In this document: one piece after another, positions 30,697 to 40,702 of the stretch
Layout of the letters: each line of letters begins with the position of its first letter
Position numbering within the stretch: position 1 is the stretch's first letter
Assembly (NCBI GenBank): GCA_008000375.1
Contig: SMOI01000192.1
Coordinates: forward strand, 2,171 to 62,310
Direction: 5' to 3'
Source: Poteriospumella lacustris
Lineage: Eukaryota; Sar; Chrysophyceae; Chromulinales; Dinobryaceae
Length of the DNA stretch: 60,140 nt
Position numbers and translations under genes: made by a program
Notes under the pieces: generated by a model
Told to the model about the DNA's origin: nothing
Databases searched by the model: none
Seen by the model: the letters and a program-made list of their open reading frames with translations, nothing else

Positions 30697-33357
30697 TTAC
30701 TTGCGCTGGAAGACGAGGAAGGACAGCGTCTGCCCGCGGAAACGTGCCTGTGAGTCACGCCAAAATTGCGGCAACGCGTCCTCCTTCGCCAAGACAAATC
30801 CCTCTGCTGCCAAACGATTCTTCAAAGTGTCGGCGGAGGAAACTGGGCCATCGGCACCCGTGTAGCCACCCAGCCACAACGAACGAGGAGTGCGGTTCTC
30901 GCTCCACTCGAAGCCATCCATCACCACCAGCACGCCGCCAGGACGCACCAAGCCACGAACACCGCCCAGTCGGCCCAAGACAGCGTTGGGAGAAGACACC
31001 TTCGCAAGCACATCGTTCAGCACGACGACGTCGAAGTCCTTCATCTCGGCTGGCAAGCACATCGGGTCGGCGCATCGGAACTCGACTTGTTCTGCTGCCA
31101 TATTCGCAGGCAAAGCGAAGTGACATTCGCTTACCAAGTCACCTTCTCCGTTCAGGGTGAACTTACCACCGCGCTCGGACCAGATCGTTTTCGCGGCCTG
31201 GACAGCTTCGAGGTTGTGTTCGACGCCGACGACGGTGTTGGCCACCTGCGCCAGCTGCAGCGCCAATCCTCCCGCACCACAGCCAACCTCCAAGACACGT
31301 GCGGCGCTGAGACCACTCGCTCCAAGAAGGTTACGGCACTGGTTCGTGACTTGCGCGCCAATTTCTTGCATGTCGCGTTGCTGGAACAAACCGCGCAACG
31401 ACATGGGGACCTGCTGTTGCGTAGACACGTGACCGAAGTGACGCGAGAGCAACGTCTGCAGGTTTGACTCGTCGTGGGCATCAGACAGAGCCTGAGCCAT
31501 TTGCTCTTGCGAACGTCGGTATGGGTAGTTCCCAACGAATGGTCCCGGTGCATCGGTGTCCGCCGTGACCATCTTGTCGCCCACCTGCTCCACCAAGCGG
31601 AACGACGCGTGTTGGTAAAAATGCGGACGGAAATGAAAGCGCGCGTGAACCGAAGCCTCATTGCCAGTGCTGATGAAGCTTCCTCCTTGAATCACGTTGT
31701 GCAGACCATCGAAGCACGGCGTGGAGAAATCTTCGTAGAAAGGGTGCACTTGAAAGCCCGGCAGCGCGCAGAAGTAGTCCTCCATCCACTCCCACGCGTT
31801 GCCGAAGACGTCGTGGAAGCCCTTCTTGTTTTCGGGAAGCGCGTTCACCGGTGACATCGAAGAATATGCAAGGTTTGCATTCACACCATTGTGGAAAGCA
31901 TCCACACCACCGAAGACGGCAGCATGGTCGTCGTTGACCGCGGTGCCGTTCGTGGGGTCGCGAATCGCCCGATGCTCGGTCTCACAGAGCAGGCGGAACT
32001 TCTTTCCTGTCTTCAACGACTTCCATTTCGCGAAGGCGGAAGCCTCGTGGTAGTTCACCACCACGGGCCAGTCCCATGGCATCGGTGTCAAGTCGAAGAG
32101 CAAACGCAGGTCGTATTGATGGTGGCCCTGCGGCCCTTTGCGTTGCCAAAACGTCGGCCACTTAACGTTGCGGAACGCGCGCCATTTCCAACCAATTTCC
32201 GTCCACAATTCGTTGCGGGCGTATCCACCGTCGCGCACAAATTCTAAAAACTCGCCATTGGACACTTTGAACTTGGAGGCGCGGAACGCGGGTACTGCGA
32301 ACTCTCGCTCGCCGTACTCGTTGTCCCAGCCGAAAGACGGGAAATCTCGAGGTTTGCCAATCTTCACGGTTTGTGCCGGAACTTCAACCATTTCATTCAC
32401 TGGGTAATGCTCGCCGGCCACTGGTTTCAGCACTTCTGCTTCCGCAGAGGGGACGGAGGGGTGATATGCTGGGAAACCGTCGGGAAAGCGAAGGAACTGG
32501 AGCGGCATTTCGTTCATCAGAAACGACGACGTTTCAATGTGAATGCGCTCGTGTTCGAATCCCATGACAAGAGACCACAGAGGACTTCCTTGGCCCATAT
32601 CTTCGAGTTCCTTTTGCGAAAGGTTCTGAATGATCGACGAAACGGTCTGATAGACCACCTTGCGGTACGCATGGACCGACTGCACGCTGGGCCACGGCAT
32701 CTTGTTCTTCGACAGATCGTCCCAGGACATTTCGTCAACGCCAGTCTCGAAAATGGACTCGAAGTAAGGATTAATCGGCTCCTGCAAAAACCCGGCAACG
32801 CGAAGTTTGTTGACGTACAGAGCGGCGGGGTGGCCGTAGTAAAAGATCATGGGGTGGCGCAGGTCGTGGTAGGGCGGGCGAGAGAAAGCCTCTTCTCCTT
32901 GCAATGCTGAGAACAGCACCTCGGTGAGGGTCCATGTGTTGTCGAAATAAGCCTGTAGGGACTCTTTTGTGATGGTCTTCCCCTCCCAGGCCAGCTGAGG
33001 AAGCGAATAAATTTTACCATCCGCAGCGACACCAGGACAAACGCCACACAGAGGAGCTTTCCCCGTCCACCACTCAGACGTGCGTTTCCCGATGAGGGGC
33101 AGTTGGTTGGATTGTGGGGCGACAGAGGATTCTCGAAGAGGGGTGACATGGGGTAAAGGTTCTTCTTCATGCGCCAGACGCACAGCCGTCGAAAACGACT
33201 GTGGCGAACGCGTAGTAAGTTGTCGACTTTGATAAGTAATCGACGTGAGCGCAGATCTTGCCAAGAAGCCATCGCGTCTTCCAGCGGTGGCTAAGTGGAA
33301 CCGAAATTTATTCAGAGCAGCAACGAATCGCTTTGGTTCTCTGGAAATTGGAATCAT
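30697..33357 (-). CDS. ovoA: OvoA: 5-histidylcysteine sulfoxide synthase/mercaptohistidine N-methyltransferase
   Basis: A bifunctional ovothiol biosynthesis enzyme: a non-haem iron sulfoxide synthase joins cysteine to histidine, and the C-terminal methyltransferase is expected to N-methylate the thiol-histidine product. It is 886 aa without introns from ATG 33357. The DinB-like domain carries the iron motif HxxxHxE as EHERIHIET (~266). The FGE-sulfatase-like domain covers ~330-560 (FPSFGWDNEYGEREF, NGEFLEFVRDGGY, NAWEWMEDYF, QGGSFISTG). The methyltransferase has its SAM motif VLEVGCGAGG near 686. The N-terminal ~60 residues are rich in Arg/Ser/Thr, almost free of acidic residues and potentially amphipathic, and may be an organelle-targeting leader. 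The other eukaryotic candidate, Egt1 for ergothioneine, has a different domain order. It is divergent with the kinesin gene. Confidence 0.93.
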   Translation of the reverse strand: MIPISREPKRFVAALNKFRFHLATAGRRDGFLARSALTSITYQSRQLTTRSPQSFSTAVRLAHEEEPLPHVTPLRESSVAPQSNQLPLIGKRTSEWWTGKAPLCGVCPGVAADGKIYSLPQLAWEGKTITKESLQAYFDNTWTLTEVLFSALQGEEAFSRPPYHDLRHPMIFYYGHPAALYVNKLRVAGFLQEPINPYFESIFETGVDEMSWDDLSKNKMPWPSVQSVHAYRKVVYQTVSSIIQNLSQKELEDMGQGSPLWSLVMGFEHERIHIETSSFLMNEMPLQFLRFPDGFPAYHPSVPSAEAEVLKPVAGEHYPVNEMVEVPAQTVKIGKPRDFPSFGWDNEYGEREFAVPAFRASKFKVSNGEFLEFVRDGGYARNELWTEIGWKWRAFRNVKWPTFWQRKGPQGHHQYDLRLLFDLTPMPWDWPVVVNYHEASAFAKWKSLKTGKKFRLLCETEHRAIRDPTNGTAVNDDHAAVFGGVDAFHNGVNANLAYSSMSPVNALPENKKGFHDVFGNAWEWMEDYFCALPGFQVHPFYEDFSTPCFDGLHNVIQGGSFISTGNEASVHARFHFRPHFYQHASFRLVEQVGDKMVTADTDAPGPFVGNYPYRRSQEQMAQALSDAHDESNLQTLLSRHFGHVSTQQQVPMSLRGLFQQRDMQEIGAQVTNQCRNLLGASGLSAARVLEVGCGAGGLALQLAQVANTVVGVEHNLEAVQAAKTIWSERGGKFTLNGEGDLVSECHFALPANMAAEQVEFRCADPMCLPAEMKDFDVVVLNDVLAKVSSPNAVLGRLGGVRGLVRPGGVLVVMDGFEWSENRTPRSLWLGGYTGADGPVSSADTLKNRLAAEGFVLAKEDALPQFWRDSQARFRGQTLSFLVFQRK

Positions 33358-33821
33358 TTTCCTGATGTGATACACAGATTAAGTAAGTGACCAGAAGTCT
33401 AATCAATTGATTAGTGAATTAACATACGTACTTTTGCGCCAGAACCACCACGAACCTTCTTGAACTTCGGCCAGATGAGAAAGATGCAGCCGTCCGTCAT
33501 CATCTTAGCTGCAAGAAGGTCGCTGACGCAGAAGAAGTGACGTGCTTCAACTCGGACATTGAGAAACTTGCTTTATCGTTATATGTGGAGATACAATCAT
33601 GGATTTAGTACACTTGCAAAATTTAGGCATCCAGCCCTCATCTATCCAAATCTAGGTATCTGTGTGTGTGACCGTTGAGTCGCCAGGCAGGAGGACGCAA
33701 CACGTCGTGAAAATGAATGACTCGACCCAAATAATTTGCAAGATTTCTTTGACAACCTCGATTATATGGACTTCGTGTTTCATTTGCATATCTCCATTGA
33801 AGAATTTCGTTGTTAACTGAT
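33358..33821. other. Divergent intergenic region OvoA/kinesin
   Basis: 464 bp presumed to contain both promoters. A TGACGTG motif lies near 33538. No other features that I can support. Confidence 0.4.
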
Positions 33822-36302
33822 ATGGAATCAAATAGTAACGTCGTTGTGGCGGTTAGAATCCGCCCGTTAAGTTCATCCGAAACCAGCACGGGGCAGAAAT
33901 CATGCTGTCAAGCTATCGGTAATGTCGTTGCCATAAAGAAAGATGGAGAGGCTGGTCAATATTTGAAGTCCCAGCAGTTGTCTATCAACGAGTATGCATA
34001 TGATGCTGTCTTCGATGAAGACTGCTCCCAGCAAGACGTGTACGACGGCACTGCCAAACCCTTCGTCAACAAGGTTCTCAACGGTGAAAACGTCACCATC
34101 TTCGCTTACGGCGCCACTGGTGCAGGAAAGACCCACACAATGTTGGGGAACACGCGAGCCGACCATGCCGCCCAGCGAGCAGACGCTGGCATTATCCCAA
34201 ACAGTGTCCGCGACTTATTTGCCAAAATCAACAATTTGTCTGCCCATTCGGAACCTGGTGAATCTTACCAGGTCAATTTCTCTTATTTGGAAGTCTACAA
34301 CGAGCAGGTCTTTGATTTACTTGATTCTACTGGGAAAGTGTTGTCCGTTCGTGAAGACCAAGAACGTGGCATCGTTGTCGTGGCGGGTATCACAGAAATC
34401 TCCGTGGACAACTACCAAAGCGTCATTGATTTGATCTTGCAAGGCAACCGACAGAGAAAGACAGAAGCTACAATGGCCAATGCCGTCTCATCCCGCTCGC
34501 ATGCGATTTTGCAGCTCAGTGTTCGCCATTTGTTCCGATCGACTGGTGGCCGAGAGACACAGGTCGAGTCGAAGTTGTCGATGATAGACCTGGCAGGCTC
34601 CGAGCGAGCATCCGCCACCAATAACCGTGGTGTCCGTCTCCAGGAAGGTGCCAGCATTAACAAGTCTCTTCTCGCCCTGGCGAACTGCATCAACTCGCTG
34701 TCTGAGAAGGCGCAGAGCAATGGCAAGAAGGCGCTGAACGTGAAGTATCGCGACTCGAAGTTGACACACCTGCTCAAGAGCTCTTTGGAGGGCAATTGCA
34801 ACTTGATTATGATTGCCAACATCAACCCCTCCGACGTCACCTACGAAGACTCTCACAACACTCTGAAGTACGCGAATCGTGCGAAGAACATCAAGGTCAG
34901 TCCAGTTGTGAAGGAAAATCAACGAGATTCGACCTGGCTAGAGCGCGAGCATCGATTGCGCGATGAAAACAAGCAACTCAAGGAAATGGTGGAGTTGTTG
35001 CGGAAGGAGGTGGAGGAACTCCGAAGCTTTAAACGTCAGGTGTTGGAAAGTGGTGTGTCGCTGCCGACGATCGACACTGCTTTATCCACGAGCTCCGATG
35101 GATACACGATTCTCAACTATTTCGACACGGTGGTCTCCACTTCCGAGTCGGTTTCTACTACTTGCCCCGTTTCCGTTGCTGCGACCAGCGCCGCTGCTAC
35201 CACTTCGGTGACCAGCAAGATTCGCCCACGGCGGGCCACCATCATGGCCACGCCGGCCGAGCCCGTCTCGACAACGATCTCGGTGACTCATGACCACGAC
35301 AACGAGGACCTTTCAACGCTTCCCATGCCACATCCCTCCGATGAGCCTATGCCTCTCAATTTGCGCAAGCGCCGTGCGTCGCATCTTCCCACCGCGGTGC
35401 AGTCTGCGCGCCTTGCCAAGCGTCGCAGCGTCTCGTCCGCGGAGGCAATTGAGGCGTGGGGAAGTAGCAACGAGCTCGTGGTGACGGAAACCACCTCTGT
35501 GACGGCTCCAGATGCAGAGGACGATCAGAGCAGCCATCAGATCCCGTCGAGTGATGCTCAAAGCGAAGAACCGGCGCCCGTTTCAGAAAGTGTTGAGGCG
35601 GAAGCCTTCGCGTCTGCCAGCAGTGTCCCTTTCGAAGCGACGAGCGACGTTGCCCATGAACTTGAGGAACTTGGCGCGACGTGGGATTGCTGCCAAGTGC
35701 ACAACCAAAAGCCGGAGGCTATGCTAATGCAGTCCGTCGAAGTGACTACCACCGGAACCCTCGATGACGAGCCATCGGCTGATGCCGACGAGTTCGCCCC
35801 CCTGCCTACTATCCCCCGCGACACGTTGATGCAGCGACGAAGTATTGCGTCTTTCACGCGAAAACGCTCCATTGCCAAAGTGAATGCTATGCTGGATTCG
35901 CTGACGAAAGATGTTTCGAGCTTGATCGCGTCTCGACAATCGGTCGCGCACGTGCGCACATCGACGACGGTTGTGTCCGCTGCGTCCACGGTGGTGTCGC
36001 CAGTCTCTGTCATGGATGAGGACGACTGTGGAAACAAAGAAAACGACGAGCCCCCAGTGAAGCAGCGCCGAGTTACTCGCACTCTCCTGGCGAAAGACTC
36101 TGTCACCTCGGTCGACACGAAGAGCGTTGAACCTGCTGCCAACGTGCCCATGACACGCCGTCGCGCTTCCCTTCTGGCGTCGCAACAGGAGGTGTCGAAA
36201 CCCACGACGATTTCCGCCAAAGTCACTACCCGCCGGCGACTTTCGGTCGTGAATGGAGCGAACATGCAAGGCGAAGCCACCGCTACGGCGATGGTCCTTT
36301 AA
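33822..36302 (+). CDS. Kinesin-8-like (Kip3/KIF18 type) motor protein
   Basis: A microtubule motor with an N-terminal catalytic domain, 826 aa, single exon. The ATG at 33822 is used; upstream codons lack an ATG. Motor landmarks: VAVRIRPL, P-loop GATGAGKT (97-104), switch I NAVSSRSH, switch II DLAGSERASA, GASINKSLLALANCINSL, KYRDSKLTHLLKSSLEGN and the neck NTLKYANRAKNIK. The DVYDGTAKPFVNKVLNGENVTIFAYG region and MIANINPSDVTYEDSHNTLKYA resemble kinesin-8, whose members walk to plus ends and limit microtubule length in spindles and cilia. A short coiled coil follows the neck (~370-415). The C-terminal ~400 residues are Ser/Thr/Ala-rich, probably disordered, with many SR/RRR phosphorylation-type sites. 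Subfamily assignment is moderately sure. Confidence 0.88.
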   Translation: MESNSNVVVAVRIRPLSSSETSTGQKSCCQAIGNVVAIKKDGEAGQYLKSQQLSINEYAYDAVFDEDCSQQDVYDGTAKPFVNKVLNGENVTIFAYGATGAGKTHTMLGNTRADHAAQRADAGIIPNSVRDLFAKINNLSAHSEPGESYQVNFSYLEVYNEQVFDLLDSTGKVLSVREDQERGIVVVAGITEISVDNYQSVIDLILQGNRQRKTEATMANAVSSRSHAILQLSVRHLFRSTGGRETQVESKLSMIDLAGSERASATNNRGVRLQEGASINKSLLALANCINSLSEKAQSNGKKALNVKYRDSKLTHLLKSSLEGNCNLIMIANINPSDVTYEDSHNTLKYANRAKNIKVSPVVKENQRDSTWLEREHRLRDENKQLKEMVELLRKEVEELRSFKRQVLESGVSLPTIDTALSTSSDGYTILNYFDTVVSTSESVSTTCPVSVAATSAAATTSVTSKIRPRRATIMATPAEPVSTTISVTHDHDNEDLSTLPMPHPSDEPMPLNLRKRRASHLPTAVQSARLAKRRSVSSAEAIEAWGSSNELVVTETTSVTAPDAEDDQSSHQIPSSDAQSEEPAPVSESVEAEAFASASSVPFEATSDVAHELEELGATWDCCQVHNQKPEAMLMQSVEVTTTGTLDDEPSADADEFAPLPTIPRDTLMQRRSIASFTRKRSIAKVNAMLDSLTKDVSSLIASRQSVAHVRTSTTVVSAASTVVSPVSVMDEDDCGNKENDEPPVKQRRVTRTLLAKDSVTSVDTKSVEPAANVPMTRRRASLLASQQEVSKPTTISAKVTTRRRLSVVNGANMQGEATATAMVL

Positions 36303-36534
36303 TCGACGTGTGGCCCGTCGCGAACACGCTGCTGAAGGAGACAAAGGGACCAGTAAATGCTCTCTTGGGCCTCGTCAACGAGCGATTAAGTTTCATTTAT
36401 GTACTTCACGCGATCTGTTCGTATGTATGTATGTAAAGTGCGCAAAACTCACGTGTGTCAAGTTGCAGCCCATCGTTTTCAGCGCTTAAAAAACGGGATT
36501 ACATCGTCTGCTCAACACGACAAAGGAAACACTC

Positions 36535-37712
36535 CTAATGAGCTTTCTTATTGCTGGACTTGTCTTGCAACTCCGAGAGAATGCCAGCAGACGCGAGAGA
36601 GATGCCGAACCAGCCTTCCTTGCTCATAGCGTGTCCATTTAAGAAAATCGACAACAGAACGGAGAACACCTTGCGGGTCGTGGTAACGGTAGTGCACACC
36701 AAAGGATCGAAGTTGGAAATGGTGTAGAAAATGAAGCTTTGTCCGACAGCAGAGCACAACGCGAACTTGACGATCTTCTCCATGATCACAGGGTTCTTCA
36801 GGCAGAATTTGATGCCGCTGGTCGCCTCACCCAAGACGGCCGCGAAGACGATTCCGGTTGCCATCATGAACAGGTTGGTCCAGAACATCATGTCGTAAGG
36901 CTTAGCAACGACACCACGCTTCTTGGATTCAGCCTTGAGACGAGATTGCATTCCACCCACAATACCGTCACAGGCAAGCGACAGCACAACAAAGAGGATG
37001 CCGGTCAACGAGGACGCCTTTCCAGACTTCTTCTTGCCCATCGACACGATCGTGGTTCCGAGAATAATTGCTGCAACGGAAGCATACTCTCGAAGGGTGT
37101 ACTTTGCTCCGCCGAAAAGCAATGATCCAATCATCACCGGGACCATTTTGCCGGACTTGGCCAGTGTTACCACAGGGAACGACACTCCTGACGCAAGCGC
37201 CAACGAGGTGAATGCCTTAGCACAGACTTGGGTCGCGCCCGACAAGGCAAACAAGTTCAGAGGCAAATTCTTGCTGCCTCCAGTAGCCAAAAGACCAGCT
37301 CCGCCGATGACAACATTCGCCAAAGCCTCTGAAGTACGGGACGTGTGAATGCATAAGCAAGACTATCCGTAATACCACACAAAGACTAACCTAACGCTTG
37401 CAAGAACCAAGCCTGAGTAAACTTTGTTCCATCGGCAGCGGAATAATGGAAAACTTCTTCTTGCAAAGTTCCGTAGTATAAAAACGCGGCGTAGATACCA
37501 CCGGCGCCAATCAGGAGTTTGATTGGCTTGGGCAGGTCGAACTTTTGGGTCTCTTGAGCGACAACAATGGTCTTTTCAGTTTTAGGGACAAAGCCTTCCT
37601 TGTCTGATAACGATTTAACGACGGAGGGTAAGGCGGATCTGGGAAATTTTCCCGCTGACACTGTCGATGCCAAGCACACCAACAATAGTGCGACAAAAAC
37701 GACGAAATTCAT
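36535..37712 (-). CDS. SLC35B1-like ER nucleotide (sugar) transporter
   Basis: A multipass transporter of the ER membrane. Minus-strand exons are 37712-37391 and 37328-36535 (62-nt intron), 371 aa. Family segments: IYAAFLYYGTLQEEVF, KSGKMVPVMIGSLLFGGAKYTLREY, LACDGIVGGMQSR, SAVGQSFIFYTISNFDPLVCTTVTTTRK and GWFGISLASAGI. The protein ends KKAH, a dilysine ER-retrieval signal comparable to the KKTSH of animal SLC35B1 (the ATP/ADP exchanger AXER, earlier described as a UDP-galactose transporter homologue). Unusual: about 75 residues precede the first family helix, beginning with what looks like a cleavable signal peptide (MNFVVFVALLLVCLASTVSA). Substrate not decidable. It is convergent with the kinesin gene. 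Confidence 0.88.
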
Positions 37713-38178
37713 TGTTCCTCACAAATCCCAACACCTCGGAGTACAGTTGCAACCACAACGTAGGCAGAACCAATCTAAAGTATGGATGACTAGGGCATAA
37801 AAACAGGAGATCCACGTCGGTGACTCTTCTTTATATTGGACGATGACAGCTGAATCTTCACTGTCTTGCATCTCTGCGGTGTGTTGCACTTCACAGGCTG
37901 GAACTTGCACTTCAAACTACCCCACTTTCTGAGCCTCTCTGGGTATCTGGAATTTTCTAAACGGTCAAGACCTGGAAGACGGGTTGGACTTCATTCGTTC
38001 ATGGAATAGAAACCTCGCAACCGTTCACAGTTCATAATCATAAAAGGCACGAAGGAGCTGCTCTGTTCCTCCTCTTGTGGGTAATTCAGTTGCAAACTGG
38101 CTCATTTTGCGCCCTCCCTCGGTCCAACTCTTCATCCTTGGCGGGTCCCAGTTCGTCCTCACTTGTTGTCACACAAGA
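37713..38178. other. Divergent intergenic region
   Basis: 466 bp between SLC35B1 and the multipass protein. The multipass frame is open upstream to about 38077 but has no ATG there. Presumed promoters. Confidence 0.35.
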
Positions 38179-39363
38179 ATGCGATCCAGTTCAGAATTTT
38201 CAACCACAGCCTTTCAAGATGAATTTAACTTCTTTCCTTATGTCGTAGTCTATATGGTTTTGCTCTACTTTTGCCTGTCCACCTTTTTCGCATATTCCTT
38301 CTCCACCAACAAGTATACATCGAAATGGCAGAATCGACAACCGAAATCGGCGACAGAATCAACGTGCGAAATATGCTGCGCGTACTTCAAGGGCATGTTT
38401 TGTTGCTGCTGCAAACTTATGAGTAGTTGCTGCTGCTGTTATGTCACCAAATTGCGACCGGCGTTGTATTTCGATTCATCATACGAAAGTCATTTGGGCC
38501 TCTTGGGTGCTTTGATTTTACTTGTTGGGCGAGTTCTGTTCGCAGCATTTATCGCCTATTACGATCTGTATCAACCAGCTCAATCGGATACATATTCGTT
38601 TCTGTATGGTTTTTCGGCGTGGACGCATATCTGCCTTCTGGGGTATTTTGTTGTCTCCTCCATTTGCTCTATCGTTGGATTGTTTGGACGTCTTTGTTGC
38701 AGCAGTGAAGAAAGTCTTCGTATCAAGTGGTCGCCATGGATTGAGAACATTGGTCTTGGAAATTTGATACTGTTCGAAATGTCCGCGGCGAATATCGTGT
38801 TCATCACCGTCGTCCAGTTCTTTGCGATCGAGAGTTCGACCGATTTTGGTCAAATAAAGCTGTATTTAGTCCCGACGGCCTTTGTGATCTTTGAACTGCT
38901 TTTCGATCGCCTTCCGTTTCGCCTCAGCTTTTATTTCTTCACCGCGACTTTACCCATGGCCTACTTGGTGTTCCAATGGGTATTGGTTTACATCGGAGAG
39001 CTGAATTGGCAATACGGGTTTCTACGAACAAGATCAGCGATTTGCTTCCGCTATTACTCAACCATGGCGGGACTACATGTCGGCTCATTTGTCGCCGTCG
39101 CTGCACTGTTTGTTGTTCGTGATTTCCTGTTGGGAATGAAGTACAGCGACCGTTTTCGAGGAGACGACGACGAAGACGACGGCAGCGATGTGGAAGAAGG
39201 GCGATTCATCGTTGTTCATGACAATGCACCTGAAGATAATGTCCCTCAAGATGCGTCTGCTCCCCCTCTTTCTGGTGAAAATGACGACGAGTATCACCCA
39301 TATGGGCACTCGAGCAAAGAAATCCATCACGTGTACTACGAAAATCCCGATTTGTCCCGTTAA
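38179..39363 (+). CDS. Multipass membrane protein, FAR-17a/Rolling-stone-like (tentative)
   Basis: A 394-aa frame from the ATG at 38179. About seven hydrophobic segments: FFPYVVVYMVLLYFCLSTFF; then a Cys-rich loop (CCAYFKGMFCCCCKLMSSCC, ~70-90) likely to be palmitoylated; then LGLLGALILLVGRVLFAAF, SAWTHICLLGYFVVSSICSI, LILFEMSAANIVFITVVQF, LYLVPTAFVIFELL, FYFFTATLPMAYLVFQWVL and GSFVAVAALFVVRDFLL. The tail is acidic and cytosolic-looking, with a run of Asp/Glu after 345. The spacing of helices 3-7 (FELLFDRLPFR, then a YIG-type loop) recalls FAR-17a/AIG1/Rolling-stone proteins, but no catalytic Thr/His could be placed, so the family is only a suggestion. No function is assigned. Confidence 0.6.
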   Translation: MRSSSEFSTTAFQDEFNFFPYVVVYMVLLYFCLSTFFAYSFSTNKYTSKWQNRQPKSATESTCEICCAYFKGMFCCCCKLMSSCCCCYVTKLRPALYFDSSYESHLGLLGALILLVGRVLFAAFIAYYDLYQPAQSDTYSFLYGFSAWTHICLLGYFVVSSICSIVGLFGRLCCSSEESLRIKWSPWIENIGLGNLILFEMSAANIVFITVVQFFAIESSTDFGQIKLYLVPTAFVIFELLFDRLPFRLSFYFFTATLPMAYLVFQWVLVYIGELNWQYGFLRTRSAICFRYYSTMAGLHVGSFVAVAALFVVRDFLLGMKYSDRFRGDDDEDDGSDVEEGRFIVVHDNAPEDNVPQDASAPPLSGENDDEYHPYGHSSKEIHHVYYENPDLSR

Positions 39364-39608
39364 ATCGTACCTTTTATGTCGCTTCCCACGCACACCCATC
39401 AAAGTAACCTAAGTGTAAGTATGTGTTGTGGTCAACGCGATTTCTTCATGTGTTCATTGTGTTTAGTTACGTTTTCTTGCTCCTGAACCATCTATCCACA
39501 ACAATACGATGGGGACGCCATTAACAAGTCACGAGTTTGGTGGAATCCTGACACAGATGGAACACTTGTACGTGGAATACAACCACTTCCACAACTTAAC
39601 AACCTTTC

Positions 39609-40063
39609 ATGATCCACGTCGGCAAGCAGAAAGAAAAGAACAAGTCGCCGCTGTATGACATGCTGTCGAAAGATCTCGAGCTAACATCGGAGCAAACGCG
39701 AAAATTTCAAGAGCGAAGGTGAGCGTGATCATAATTTTGCGATGAGGGTTTTTGTCTTACGTTGTTTTACCAACATCTCTGTTTCCTGTGCTTCTTCTAT
39801 GGGGAGAAAATCTTGGCCAGTCGAAAGAAAGCTTGGATTTGCTCAAGACGCTGAAAGGTGCAATCGAAAGAAAGCACGAAGTGTACGACCGCATTTGCGG
39901 AAGAGCACAATCGACAGCCACCCCCAAGCAGACGGTCAAGCTCTTGATATGGATTGCCAGACATGCGGATGTCCTCTCGCGATACATTCCAGGCTTAAGC
40001 AGAAATGCCCATCACACTCCGAATGCGGAGTTCATCGAAGTGGTGACAAACCAGCCGAAGTAG
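39609..40063 (+). pseudogene. Truncated inverted pseudogene copy of the bZIP gene 3' half
   Basis: From about 39634 the sequence matches the minus-strand bZIP gene (exon 2 end, intron 2, exon 3), stopping at the shared stop codon. Lesions: exon 1 and the start of exon 2 are absent; the intron donor gtgagc survives but the acceptor TAG has become TGG; and a 10-bp deletion just after it (gagaaaa, then tcttggccag) shifts the frame. The rest of exon 3 stays nearly identical (for example KTLKGAIERKHEVYDRICGR). Upstream, an unrelated 49-codon frame from ATG 39509 (MGTPLTSHEFGGILTQMEH...) ends inside the copy; it may be a remnant of another gene or chance. Arms are about 93% identical; the intron differs more than the exons. 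Confidence 0.85.
39634..40063. repeat. Left arm of bZIP inverted repeat
   Basis: Reverse-complement match to 40260-40702, separated by a 196-bp non-matching spacer (40064-40259). The matching ends exactly at the two stop codons. Confidence 0.88.
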
Positions 40064-40259
40064 TGTTGCCTTTGTTTGTGAAGACGGTTGTATCTACTTG
40101 GCTTGTAATCAATTTATGCGTCAATAGCAACTGGACTAGTTGCAGATCATGGTTGCTGTCATAAAGCTTCTGTCAACAGAAACATTTGGCATTTACTCTT
40201 GACATGAATAGCTGGGGATATTTAAGACGCTGGTTACAAGATACACCGTTCACTTTGGG

Positions 40260-40702
40260 CTATTTCTGCTGTTGATTGGTCACCCCTTCGATGAACTCCG
40301 CATTCGGAGTGTGATGGGCATTTCTGCTAAAGCCCGGAATGTATCGCGAGAGGACATCCGCGTGTCTGGTAATCCATATCAAGAACTTGACCGTCTGCTT
40401 GGGGGTGGCTGCCGACTGTGCTCTTCCGCAAATGCGGTCGTACACTTCGTGCTTTCTTTCGATTGCACCTTTCAGCGTCTTGAGCAAATCCAAGCTTTCC
40501 TTCAACTGGCCAAGAAGCTCCAACGTTTTCTCCCTATTGAAGAAGCACAGGAAACAATGATGTTGGTAAGAAAACGTAAGACATAAACCCTCATCGCAAA
40601 ATTACGATCACGCTCACCTTCGCTCTTGAAATTTCAGCGTTTGCTCCGATGTTAGCTCGAGATCTTTCGACAACATGTCATACAGCGGCGACTTGTTCTT
40701 TT
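40260..40702. repeat. Right arm of bZIP inverted repeat
   Basis: Intact partner of the 39634-40063 arm; it covers exon 3, intron 2 and most of exon 2 of the bZIP gene. Confidence 0.88.

Noticed and set aside
39509-39658. 49-codon frame ahead of the bZIP pseudogene
   Set aside because: Protein-like in part but very short, unrelated to the bZIP gene and ending inside its pseudogene. It is not separately annotated.
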